Assembly (NCBI GenBank): GCA_964523895.1 | Contig: CAZGBJ010000028.1 | Location: 1 to 33,335, forward strand | DNA length: 33,335 nucleotides | DNA from: UBA7359 sp964523895 | GTDB taxonomy: Bacteria > Pseudomonadota > Gammaproteobacteria > Eutrophobiales > Eutrophobiaceae | Reading direction: 5' to 3' | Shown here: piece by piece, positions 8,666 through 15,850 of the stretch | How the letters are laid out: the number at the start of each line of letters is the position of its first letter | Position numbering within the stretch: the first letter of the stretch is position 1 | The notes under the pieces: model-generated | Databases searched by the model: none | Told to the model about the DNA's origin: nothing | Seen by the model: the letters and a program-made list of their open reading frames with translations, nothing else | Translations under genes and position numbers: made by a program

Positions 8666-8761
8666 GATTTTTTAGATTTAAGTCCAGAACATTATAAAAT
8701 CTCAATATTCCTTATTGTTTCACAAGCCGTTATTATAGAGACAAATCAGACGGAGACCTAT

Positions 8762-9277
8762 ATGGAACACCTGGAAGCTTATATTCGAAACATCCCCGAT
8801 TTTCCTGAGCCTGGTATACAGTTCAAAGACATTACGCCGCTGGTTAAAGATGCGGCCATGTTAAAACTTTCGGTAAATCGATTGATTCAACCTTTCATGG
8901 CAGAAAATATTACCGCTGTTGCCGGAATGGAAGCACGCGGCTTTATCTTCGGTAGTTTAGCCGCATGGGAACTGGGTATCGGTTTCATCCCTTTACGCAA
9001 ACCAGGGAAACTCCCCTACGATGTTGAATCCATGTCTTATGATCTCGAATACGGTTCCACATCACTAGAAGTACATATTGATGCGCTGGAAAAAGGCGAT
9101 CGCGTTTTATTAGTCGATGATTTATTAGCCACTGGCGGCACTGCTGCGGCAAGTTGTGAATTAGTTGAAAAGTTGGGGGCTGAAGTTGTAGCCTGTGCGT
9201 TTGTTATAGAACTGGACTTTCTTAACGGCAGAGAAAAACTATCGCAATACAATATTCATTCTTTATTACATTATTAG
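8762..9277 (+). CDS. apt: Adenine phosphoribosyltransferase
   Basis: Converts adenine and PRPP to AMP in purine salvage. At 171 residues it is the normal length. It opens with IRNIPDFPEPGIQFKDITPL (8-27), the family signature. It continues with the GMEARGF motif (55-61) and the PRPP loop VLLVDDLLATGGTA (115-128), followed by FVIELDFLNGREKL. A GGAGA ribosome-binding sequence at 8752-8756 supports the start. It stands alone, divergent from the glycosylase gene and convergent with the PAS protein. Confidence 0.96.
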   Translation: MEHLEAYIRNIPDFPEPGIQFKDITPLVKDAAMLKLSVNRLIQPFMAENITAVAGMEARGFIFGSLAAWELGIGFIPLRKPGKLPYDVESMSYDLEYGSTSLEVHIDALEKGDRVLLVDDLLATGGTAAASCELVEKLGAEVVACAFVIELDFLNGREKLSQYNIHSLLHY

Positions 9278-9306
9278 AAAGGCAGTAGAATTGATTAAAT
9301 AGAAGT

Positions 9307-9927
9307 TTATCCACTCATACTACTTTTGAGTTCTTTCATTACAGTTCGGGTATTTTGAGCCAGTTCGCGCATCTCCTTGGCAATGATTCCGAAGGCTTGA
9401 CCATGCTTTCCCGCATTTGCCGCCTCTACAGCAGCATTCATAGAAAGGATGTCACTTTGAAAAGTAATATTATCAATAACCTCTATCGCGCCATTCATTT
9501 CAGTCACTTTTTGTGTGTCTTCCTGACTATTTAGATATTCTGTTGCCCACCACCATTCTCCGGCAGAGCCAATAAACTTTCCGCCATCGTCAAACAGTGG
9601 GTTTATTGTCACATGAAATTTCTCATCACCAACATCAACAAATTTAGCATAGGGTAATTTTTCTGGGTCTTTCAACCTTGCAATCTTATCGTCAGGAATA
9701 ATACCCATCTCTTCTAAATTCATTCCGACAACATGTTCAGGATTCATTCCTGGATAAATAGAAGAAAAGGCCTTTGTATATTCCTTAAGAAAATTAGCTG
9801 AAGCAGTATTGAGATAAGCTATCTCAAGCTCTGGGGTCATTATAAAGATTGCTGTAGCTGTATTATTAAGTGTACAGCTTATTCGCGCTGATTCTTCGTC
9901 TCTTAACTTATAATTCATTTCGTCCAT
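9307..9927 (-). CDS. PAS-domain protein with half of a chemoreceptor signalling tip
   Basis: A 206-residue soluble protein with no membrane segment. Residues 15-125 form a PAS domain (NNTATAIFIMTPELEIAYLN, then FHVTINPLFDDGGKFIGSAGEWW). Residues about 140-200 match the hairpin tip of methyl-accepting chemotaxis proteins: ILSMNAAVEAANAGKHGQAF, then IIAKEMRELAQNT. The tip keeps the NAAVEAA core, but R becomes N in the usual EAARAGE, and the protein stops at once after LAQNTRTVMKELKSSMSG. The long returning helix, the adaptation region and any HAMP domain are missing. It could be a mini-receptor that dimerises through the tip, or the remnant of a larger soluble receptor. No che genes lie nearby. 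Confidence 0.7.
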   Translation of the reverse strand: MDEMNYKLRDEESARISCTLNNTATAIFIMTPELEIAYLNTASANFLKEYTKAFSSIYPGMNPEHVVGMNLEEMGIIPDDKIARLKDPEKLPYAKFVDVGDEKFHVTINPLFDDGGKFIGSAGEWWWATEYLNSQEDTQKVTEMNGAIEVIDNITFQSDILSMNAAVEAANAGKHGQAFGIIAKEMRELAQNTRTVMKELKSSMSG

Positions 9928-10172
9928 AATTTAAATTCCAACAGAAGGTAAATGTTAATCAGATTTATAGCTAATATCGTGCCAAAACGTTCATGTAGAC
10001 TTATCCTAATATACGATTACCCTAGACACAGAAGATACTTTTATTAAGTTATTGATTTATAATAAATTTATTATATGTCTGGTTCACTTAAGCACGTATG
10101 TATTTATCTATTGCCTGAAAACTGAGGATAGTTGCCGATGTTAGAAAAATAGAGGCAAATTAATTCCTTTGT

Positions 10173-10316
10173 ATGATTGTGAATAGTAGAACTTACTATT
10201 CAGCCCTGCTCGTTGAAATGGAGGAAAGAAAATTAAGGATAAAACAACGTCTGTGTCCAGATATTCTTCCATATCTACCCCCCATAGATATGGAATCTAT
10301 TCATCAATTTATATAG
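10173..10316 (+). CDS. Possible small hypothetical protein, 47 aa
   Basis: An ATG-started 48-codon frame that ends with TAG. The product is MIVNSRTYYSALLVEMEERK, then LRIKQRLCPDILPYLPPIDM and ESIHQFI. The composition looks protein-like (amphipathic, with one Cys and a proline-rich turn), but I recognise no family. An AGAGG at 10151-10155 is too far upstream (17 bases) to be a convincing ribosome-binding site for ATG 10173. An internal ATG at 10218 has no better one. The 3' third of the ORF overlaps the hairpin at 10267-10295, so the sequence may instead be a structured RNA or a chance frame. Confidence 0.25.
   Translation: MIVNSRTYYSALLVEMEERKLRIKQRLCPDILPYLPPIDMESIHQFI
10267..10295. repeat. 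Perfect 11-base inverted repeat with C-rich loop
   Basis: Arms TTCCATATCTA (10267-10277) and TAGATATGGAA (10285-10295) are exact complements around the 7-base loop CCCCCCA. There is no U-run on either side, so it is not a standard terminator. It could be a regulatory hairpin, a protein-binding palindrome or part of a small RNA. Confidence 0.5.
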
Positions 10317-10335
10317 CACGCATAACTTCCAGTCA

Positions 10336-10353
10336 AATTGATCTGGATCAATT
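10336..10353. promoter_or_regulatory. FNR/CRP-family-type palindrome
   Basis: AATTGATCTGGATCAATT is an 8+8 palindrome around TG. Its core TTGAT-N4-ATCAA (10338-10351) equals the FNR/ANR consensus. It lies 17 bases beyond the SDR stop codon and about 410 bases upstream of the PAS protein start, with no obvious start codon close by. If it is functional, it should serve a minus-strand transcript into the gap, or an unannotated small RNA. Confidence 0.35.
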
Positions 10354-10369
10354 ATCTCGATCTTGCCTA

Positions 10370-11125
10370 CTAAACGAGTCCCCCATTAATCTTAATCGTC
10401 TCACCGGTTAAATAGGACGATTCGTCGGAAGCAAGAAAAACTACTGCTGTAGCAACATCTTCCGGTTTTCCAAAACGTCCTAAAGGAATTTCATTAATGC
10501 GTGCCTGAAAATAGTCATCATCCATGTGTTCTTCAGCAAAGGCAGTTGTAATCCAGCCGGGTGAAACCATATTCGCTCGAATTTCAGGCCCGACGGTCTT
10601 TGCGAACGAACGAGTAAACCCTAATATACCGGCCTTTGTAGCCGCAAATATCTGTGGATTTATTCCCTGAAAACCATGCGTAGCCAGATCCCAACTCATA
10701 TTGACAATGACACCATGGCCTTGATCTTTCATTATTGGAGAAATCGACCAACATGCGTTGATGGTTCCCTTAAGATCAATCTCGATAAGCTGTTCCAGCT
10801 TTTCATCAATTGCTGCGTCTGCACCGGAACCGGTAAGAATATCCGCGCCGGCATTGTTAACCCAGACATCAATACAACCGAACTCATCCATCGTCGTCTT
10901 GATTAATCGATTGATATCTTCTTGCTTCGCCATATCTGCCTGTACAGCGATAGCACTACTTCCTGATTCTGTTATCTCTTGAACGAGGGCATCTGCCCGA
11001 TCTTTAGATTGCATATAGTTCACGACAACATCCGCCCCTTCCTGAGCAAACGCCTGAGCAATACCCCGACCAATACCATTGCTGGCACCGGTAATGACTG
11101 CAATTTTATCTTTAAGTCGTTTCAT
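10370..11125 (-). CDS. SDR-family protein with catalytic Tyr replaced by Phe
   Basis: A 251-residue classical-type short-chain dehydrogenase/reductase fold. The Rossmann motif TGASNGIGRG spans 12-21, NNAG 90-93, the catalytic-serine region is IVNMSWD (S144), and the C-terminus PGWITT...LGRFGKPEDVATAVVFLASDESSYLTGETIKINGG is typical of FabG/glucose-dehydrogenase-like members. In the YxxxK motif the tyrosine is F160 (IFAATKAG) with K164 kept; the codon reads TTT. Loss of the proton-donating Tyr normally abolishes reductase activity, so a non-classical, binding or regulatory role is possible. It is divergent from the glycosyltransferase gene, with 60 bases between starts. The substrate is unknown. 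Confidence 0.85.
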   Translation of the reverse strand: MKRLKDKIAVITGASNGIGRGIAQAFAQEGADVVVNYMQSKDRADALVQEITESGSSAIAVQADMAKQEDINRLIKTTMDEFGCIDVWVNNAGADILTGSGADAAIDEKLEQLIEIDLKGTINACWSISPIMKDQGHGVIVNMSWDLATHGFQGINPQIFAATKAGILGFTRSFAKTVGPEIRANMVSPGWITTAFAEEHMDDDYFQARINEIPLGRFGKPEDVATAVVFLASDESSYLTGETIKINGGLV

Positions 11126-11185
11126 TTATTTTACGAGTCGTTTATCTTGAGCAGTCTATTCTAACGGTAAACCTGAAAATTTGGC

Positions 11186-12007
11186 ATGTTTGATATTGCA
11201 GTAATCATTCCCAGCTATAATAGAGCAGACCTTCTGCAACGCGCTCTTGAATCGGTACTGGCTCAATCTTTGGCGGCAAATGAAATTATTGTTGTTGATG
11301 ATGGTTCCACTGATGATACGCAAAATATAATCGAAAACCGTTACCCACAAGTAACATATATTTATCAAAGCAATAGCGGCGTCAGTGCCGCAAGAAATAC
11401 AGGAATTAAACAGGCAAAAAGCAGCTGGCTTGCATTACTGGATTCTGACGATAGTTGGCAAACTGATAAATTGGCACTGCAAGCAGAGGCACTACAGGCA
11501 AAGCCGGAATATTTGATTTGTCATACTAATGAAATCTGGTTTCGTGATGGCATTGTATTAAATCAGCACAAGAAGCATCAAAAACAGGGTGGCTTTATCT
11601 TCCAACACTGTTTACCACTTTGTGCAATATCACCTTCTTCCGTCATCATTAAAAAAGAATTGTTTGATGAGATTGGTCTGTTTGATGAAAATCTGCCGGC
11701 TTGTGAAGATTATGATATGTGGTTACGAATATGTTCAAGATATCCGCTGTTATATCTTGAAAAGCCACTGACAAATAAATATGGCGGACATGACGATCAA
11801 TTATCACAAAAACATTGGGGTATGGATCGTTTTCGTATTACTGCTTTGCAAAATATTATTGAAGCCGATTGCTTGAATGAAACCGACCGGCAAGCAGCTA
11901 TTAATATGTTATTGAAAAAAATTGCGATTTTTTTAAAAGGCGCAGAAAAACACGGCAACAATATCTATTGTGAGAAATTTGAGGCCTTAACAAAACAGTA
12001 TGCTTGA
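11186..12007 (+). CDS. Family 2 glycosyltransferase
   Basis: A 273-residue GT-A enzyme that should transfer a sugar from a nucleotide-sugar donor. The N-terminal donor motifs are VIIPSYNRADLLQRALES (6-23) and EIIVVDDGSTDDT (33-45), followed by GVSAARNTGI. The metal-binding DxD is in ALLDSDDSW (83-91). An acceptor-side ACEDYDMWLRI motif supplies the likely catalytic acid. No membrane segments are seen. It overlaps the next gene by 8 bases and heads a four-gene plus-strand run. No other polysaccharide genes lie nearby, so the acceptor cannot be guessed. Confidence 0.88.
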   Translation: MFDIAVIIPSYNRADLLQRALESVLAQSLAANEIIVVDDGSTDDTQNIIENRYPQVTYIYQSNSGVSAARNTGIKQAKSSWLALLDSDDSWQTDKLALQAEALQAKPEYLICHTNEIWFRDGIVLNQHKKHQKQGGFIFQHCLPLCAISPSSVIIKKELFDEIGLFDENLPACEDYDMWLRICSRYPLLYLEKPLTNKYGGHDDQLSQKHWGMDRFRITALQNIIEADCLNETDRQAAINMLLKKIAIFLKGAEKHGNNIYCEKFEALTKQYA

Positions 12008-12449
12008 AACACTACACAACTATCGCCAGATATCAGACAAGATTCACAGTTCGGGTCAACCAACGGTTGATGATTTTAAATTAATTCATCAAGCGGGTAT
12101 TAAAACGATTATTAATCTGGCAAGAACGGACTCGCCGAATGCCATTAGTAATGAAGCAGAAATCGCTCATGAAAAAAATTTGGACTATATCCATATCCCT
12201 GTGGATTTCAAAAAACCGAATACACCTGAGCTGGAACTTTTTTTCAATACAATGGAGCAACATAATAGTAAAACAATATTAGTTCATTGCGCCTATAATT
12301 GGCGCGTGGCCTGTTTTGTTTATTTATATCGCATCATTAAACAGGATTGTAATAACGAGATTGCCACGCAAGATATGTTGTCCGTATGGACACCTGATAA
12401 AACATGGCAAACTTTTATAAATAAAGTCTTACAAATAAAGAATAACTAA
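12000..12449 (+). CDS. Protein tyrosine phosphatase-like protein (DSP fold, short P-loop)
   Basis: A 149-residue protein. It opens with LHNYRQISDKIHSSGQPTVDDF (5-26), as in the small DSP/DUF442-type phosphatase-like family, followed by GIKTIINLARTDSPNAISNE and IHIPVDFKKP. The P-loop-like segment is VHCAYNWRVACFVYLYR (95-111). It has C97 and R102, which is C-X4-R rather than the C-X5-R of active phosphatases. From memory this spacing is normal for relatives of this subfamily (HCAxNxR), so it is probably ancestral rather than a mutation. Activity is unproven. It overlaps the upstream glycosyltransferase gene by 8 bases. Confidence 0.7.
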   Translation: MLETLHNYRQISDKIHSSGQPTVDDFKLIHQAGIKTIINLARTDSPNAISNEAEIAHEKNLDYIHIPVDFKKPNTPELELFFNTMEQHNSKTILVHCAYNWRVACFVYLYRIIKQDCNNEIATQDMLSVWTPDKTWQTFINKVLQIKNN

Positions 12450-12460
12450 AATAAATCATT

Positions 12461-13279
12461 ATGATTCATCTTTTTTGCGCCCTTCCTTGTGAAGCCTATC
12501 CCCTCATTCAACATTTCAATTTATTGGAATTAAAACAACACAATTTATTTCGCCTCTATCAATCGAAAGATGAGAAAATAAGTTTAACTATAACAGGTGT
12601 AAGTAAGATTAATGCGGCTGCGGCTATTAGTTATCATCACGCCTGTCTTAACACCGCCCCAGATGATATCTGGTTAAATATTGGAGTTGCTGGACATGCA
12701 AACATTCCTATTGGTGAAGCACGATTAATTAATAAAATAACCGATGATCAAAACAATGCTTGCTGGTATCCACAAATATTATTTAAATCATCATGTCATA
12801 GCACAGCCTTAATTACTTTAGATAAGCCCTCCACTGATTATCAATCATCACTATTTGATATGGAGGCATCCGGCTTCTATCAAATGGCAATACGTCTTGG
12901 CACGGCAGAACTTATTCACTGTCTAAAAATAATTTCAGATAATTCGGAACAACCCGCAACAACGATAAATGCGGAGAGTGTCAAACAACTAATTGGTGCT
13001 CACACGAAAACCATTGACTCTATTCTGGATTCACTTCAGCCCCTGGCAATTGAAATAGCTTCAATTAATGCTGAGCCGAAACACTATCAAACAATTATTA
13101 AGAAATGGCATTTCACACAGTCTGAACAGAATCAATTATTACGATTACTACGACAATGGCTAGTACGTTTTCCCGATCAAGATGCCATAGATTTCAGCTC
13201 TGAGCTTAAAACTGGAAAACTGGTTTTGAATGCATTGGAAGATAACTTAAATAACTCTGAGTTTGTTATTTATGATTAG
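12461..13279 (+). CDS. Nucleoside phosphorylase / MTA-SAH nucleosidase-like protein
   Basis: A 272-residue protein. Its first 170 residues follow the PNP_UDP_1 fold: FCALPCEAYPLI with E11, LNIGVAGHANIPIGEA (72-87), FDMEASGFYQ with E135, and IISDN with D160. These three acids line up with the E/E/D catalytic set of 5'-methylthioadenosine/SAH nucleosidase. The C-terminal 100 residues (about 172-272) are helical in appearance and match nothing I recognise. The substrate is unknown. The stop overlaps the radical SAM gene by 8 bases, so the pair is translationally coupled, suggesting linked functions. Confidence 0.65.
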   Translation: MIHLFCALPCEAYPLIQHFNLLELKQHNLFRLYQSKDEKISLTITGVSKINAAAAISYHHACLNTAPDDIWLNIGVAGHANIPIGEARLINKITDDQNNACWYPQILFKSSCHSTALITLDKPSTDYQSSLFDMEASGFYQMAIRLGTAELIHCLKIISDNSEQPATTINAESVKQLIGAHTKTIDSILDSLQPLAIEIASINAEPKHYQTIIKKWHFTQSEQNQLLRLLRQWLVRFPDQDAIDFSSELKTGKLVLNALEDNLNNSEFVIYD

Positions 13280-14270
13280 CACCATATATATCGAAGAAGA
13301 AATTGCAGAACATCCTCGTACCTTAGCCATTCTTGAGCGGTTTCCGGAGGCGGCAAAAATATCATGCGGCCGTTACGGTGAAATATTTAATCGTAAAGCA
13401 CAAAACTTTAGATTACAGAAACAACAAGCTGCGTTAATCCTAGCCAGAAAACATAAAGGTCTGGTATTGGAGACACCCAAACAATATAGCATCGGTGCAG
13501 AACATAATTATTATTTTTCACATATGCTGAATTGCCTGTATGACTGTCGCTATTGTTTTCTGCAAGGTATGTTTCAGTCAGCACATTATGTCTTGTTTGT
13601 TAACTACGAAGACTTTATCGATGATATGAAATCGTTAGTCAGCAAACACAAAAATGAAGCCGTTCATTTTTTTTCTGGTTATGATTGCGATAGTCTAGCA
13701 CTGGACCCCGTTACAAATTTCACACAAGATTTTTTGCCTTTCTTTGAAAAGAATCCGCAAGCATTACTCGAATTACGCACCAAGAGCACACAAATACGAA
13801 GCTTATTAAAACGAGACCCTATTCAGAACTGTGTAATTGCTTTTAGTTTCACACCCGACAAAATTGCAAAGACACTGGAACATAAAGCACCGAATGTAGA
13901 TAAACGATTGCAGTCCATTATTGATTTACAACAAGCAGGCTGGAACATCGGTTTGCGTTTTGACCCACTCATCTACACAAAGGATTACAACAATGAATAC
14001 ACTGAATTATTCAATAATGTCTTTGCAAAAATAAACCCTGATTTATTACATTCCGTTAGTCTGGGCAGCTTTCGCTTACCGAAATCTTATTTTCGTAAAC
14101 TTGAAAAGCTTTATCCTGATGAAAAACTTTTTTCATCGCCGCTTACTGAAGAAAATAATAGCATCGGCTATCCGGCTGAAATTCGTGATGACATGCTTGA
14201 GTTTTGCAAAGACATTATTACGCAATATATTCCATCTAAAAAATTCTTTCCTTGTCATGAAACGATCTAG
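13272..14270 (+). CDS. Spore photoproduct lyase-like radical SAM protein
   Basis: A 332-residue radical SAM enzyme of the SPL family. The [4Fe-4S] motif is C88-x3-C92-x2-C95 (NCLYDCRYCFLQG). It is preceded by the family pattern GAEHNYYFSHMLN and followed by FFSGYDCDSLALDPVTN with C139. Further on are ELRTKST, VIAFSFTP and NIGLRFDPL. True SPL reverses the UV thymine dimer 5-thyminyl-5,6-dihydrothymine in spore DNA. This organism is not a spore former by its other genes, so the substrate here is unknown. I start at ATG 13272, 8 bases inside the preceding gene, rather than at an upstream TTG at 13263. It is the last gene of the four-gene run. Confidence 0.82.
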   Translation: MISTIYIEEEIAEHPRTLAILERFPEAAKISCGRYGEIFNRKAQNFRLQKQQAALILARKHKGLVLETPKQYSIGAEHNYYFSHMLNCLYDCRYCFLQGMFQSAHYVLFVNYEDFIDDMKSLVSKHKNEAVHFFSGYDCDSLALDPVTNFTQDFLPFFEKNPQALLELRTKSTQIRSLLKRDPIQNCVIAFSFTPDKIAKTLEHKAPNVDKRLQSIIDLQQAGWNIGLRFDPLIYTKDYNNEYTELFNNVFAKINPDLLHSVSLGSFRLPKSYFRKLEKLYPDEKLFSSPLTEENNSIGYPAEIRDDMLEFCKDIITQYIPSKKFFPCHETI

Positions 14271-14277
14271 AAAAATA

Positions 14278-14376
14278 CCACAGAGGGCACAGAGGAAAAA
14301 CTTAAGAATACAGCTCTACAGTAAAACAAATAATTACTTTTATATTTATTCTCTGTGTGCTCTGTGAACTCTGTGG
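14278..14376. repeat. CACAGAG-type imperfect inverted repeat element
   Basis: The left arm CCACAGAGGGCACAGAGG (14278-14295) is complementary with few mismatches to the right arm that ends in CTCTGTGAACTCTGTGG (to 14376); further CTCTGTG units extend the right arm inward (14351-14357). About 55 AT-rich bases separate the arms. Each arm is itself a tandem of CACAGAG units. From memory, this kind of element is scattered between genes in many environmental proteobacteria. It fills the gap between the radical SAM gene and putP, and could fold as a long hairpin in the upstream transcript. Confidence 0.65.
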
Positions 14377-14401
14377 CTGATTGATAGTGATTATTTAAAC
14401 A

Positions 14402-15850
14402 ATGACAAACCAAACCATTATTTTCATTACCTTTGCCTGTTATTTACTTATTATTTTTGCAATAGGATGGACTGCCTGGCGTAACACACACAATTTCTCC
14501 GATTATATTCTTGGTGGCCGAAGACTGGGAAGTTGGACTACTGCGATCAGTGCTGGTGCTTCTGATATGAGTGGCTGGTTATTATTAGGATTACCCGGCT
14601 ATGCCTATCTTGCAGGCTTCGAAGCAATCTGGATTGCCGTTGGCTTGTTTGTTGGCACTTGTCTCAATTGGTATTTAGTTGCGCCGCGACTTCGTATTGA
14701 TTCTGAATCATTAAATAACGCATTAACCTTACCTGAATATCTGGAATATCGATTTAAAGATAATAGTCATTCACTTCGAATGATCTCAGCAATATTTATC
14801 CTGATATTTTATTTGTTCTATACCAGTTCCGGTTTAGTTGCTGGTGGAAAACTATTCGAGTCTGTATTCGGACTACCTTACACATGGGCAGTCATCATTG
14901 GTGGAATAACCATTCTCATCTATACCTGTGTTGGTGGCTTTCTCGCTGTTTCATGGACCGATCTTATTCAAGGTCTGTTGATGGCTTTGGCATTATCTTA
15001 TGTCGCCATTATTTCTATTTACAGCATTCATGGTTTTGATGCTTTATTTTCATCTATGTCGACTATCAATCCTGAACTAAATAATGTCTTTACATTAATA
15101 TCAGGTGAATCACTCGGCATCATTGGAATAATCTCTTTACTAGCTTGGGGGCTGGGTTATTTTGGGCAACCTCATATCCTCATTCGCTTTATGGCAATAC
15201 AATCGCCTCAGCTTATTCCCTCTGCCCGTCGCATAGCACTCACATGGACATTGCTTGCCCTTGCATGTGCATTGATCATTGGTTTTTGCGGAATCGTGTT
15301 ATTAGAAAATCAATTACATGCCAGTGACAGCGAAAAAGTGTTTATTGAGTTACTTCACTTACTATTACATCCCATACCAGCAGGGATATGTCTTGCTGCC
15401 ATTCTTGCAGCAATTATGAGTACTGCAGACTCACAGTTATTAGTTGCCTCATCAGCATTAACTGAAGACATCTATAAATTGTATAAGAGTGAAGAAAATT
15501 TAATTAACATTGGTCGAGTAGCTGTAATAATAATCACTCTTTGTGCTCTCGTACTTGCCTTGCAATCTGACGACAATGTACTCGATTTAGTTGCCTATGC
15601 TTGGGCAGGCTTCGGTGCGACCTTTGGTCCGGTTATTCTTTTATCCTTGTTTTGGAAATCGATGACTAAAAGTTCAGCGATAATTGGAATGATCACTGGA
15701 GGACTAACTGTCATCATCTGGAAGAATATTGATTCAAGCTATGCGTTGTTTGATTTATATGAACTCGTGCCCGGTTTTTTCATGGCCGTTGTTTGTATTG
15801 TAATAAATCAAACGCTAAACCAGTTAATCGGGGACAGACCACGGTTTTAG
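14402..15850 (+). CDS. putP: Sodium/proline symporter
   Basis: An SSS-family inner-membrane transporter importing proline with Na+. The 482 residues compare with about 502 in E. coli, with around 13 hydrophobic segments. Diagnostic stretches are AISAGASDMSGWLLLGLPG (48-66) with D55, the Na+-site aspartate at the same number as in E. coli, and GYFGQPHILIRFMA in the middle. The last residues (LIGDRPRF and the TAG stop) are encoded by the inverted end of the RAYT element, so the natural C-terminus has been replaced. The lost tail is short and cytoplasmic, so transport is probably kept. No putA lies nearby. An osmoprotective or nutritional role is possible. Confidence 0.92.
   Translation: MTNQTIIFITFACYLLIIFAIGWTAWRNTHNFSDYILGGRRLGSWTTAISAGASDMSGWLLLGLPGYAYLAGFEAIWIAVGLFVGTCLNWYLVAPRLRIDSESLNNALTLPEYLEYRFKDNSHSLRMISAIFILIFYLFYTSSGLVAGGKLFESVFGLPYTWAVIIGGITILIYTCVGGFLAVSWTDLIQGLLMALALSYVAIISIYSIHGFDALFSSMSTINPELNNVFTLISGESLGIIGIISLLAWGLGYFGQPHILIRFMAIQSPQLIPSARRIALTWTLLALACALIIGFCGIVLLENQLHASDSEKVFIELLHLLLHPIPAGICLAAILAAIMSTADSQLLVASSALTEDIYKLYKSEENLINIGRVAVIIITLCALVLALQSDDNVLDLVAYAWAGFGATFGPVILLSLFWKSMTKSSAIIGMITGGLTVIIWKNIDSSYALFDLYELVPGFFMAVVCIVINQTLNQLIGDRPRF

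Larger units (their letters stand above)
9928..10369. other. 442-base gap between the PAS protein and SDR genes
   Basis: AT-rich. It holds a 47-codon plus-strand ORF (10173-10316), a perfect 11-base-stem hairpin with a C-rich loop (10267-10295) and an 18-base palindrome with an FNR-type core (10336-10353). The part from 9928 to 10172 shows no ORF or repeat that I can support. It presumably contains the promoter of the PAS protein gene. Confidence 0.5.

Noticed and set aside
9278..9306. Terminator between apt and the PAS protein gene
   Set aside because: The 29 bases show no stem or U-run.
13263..13271. TTG start for the SPL-like gene
   Set aside because: ATG 13272 gives a normal start with a short overlap; there is no support for the rarer codon.
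14101..14367. 88-residue plus-strand frame overlapping the SPL-like gene and the CACAGAG element
   Set aside because: A shadow of the SPL-like coding frame that continues through the repeat; its composition is not protein-like.
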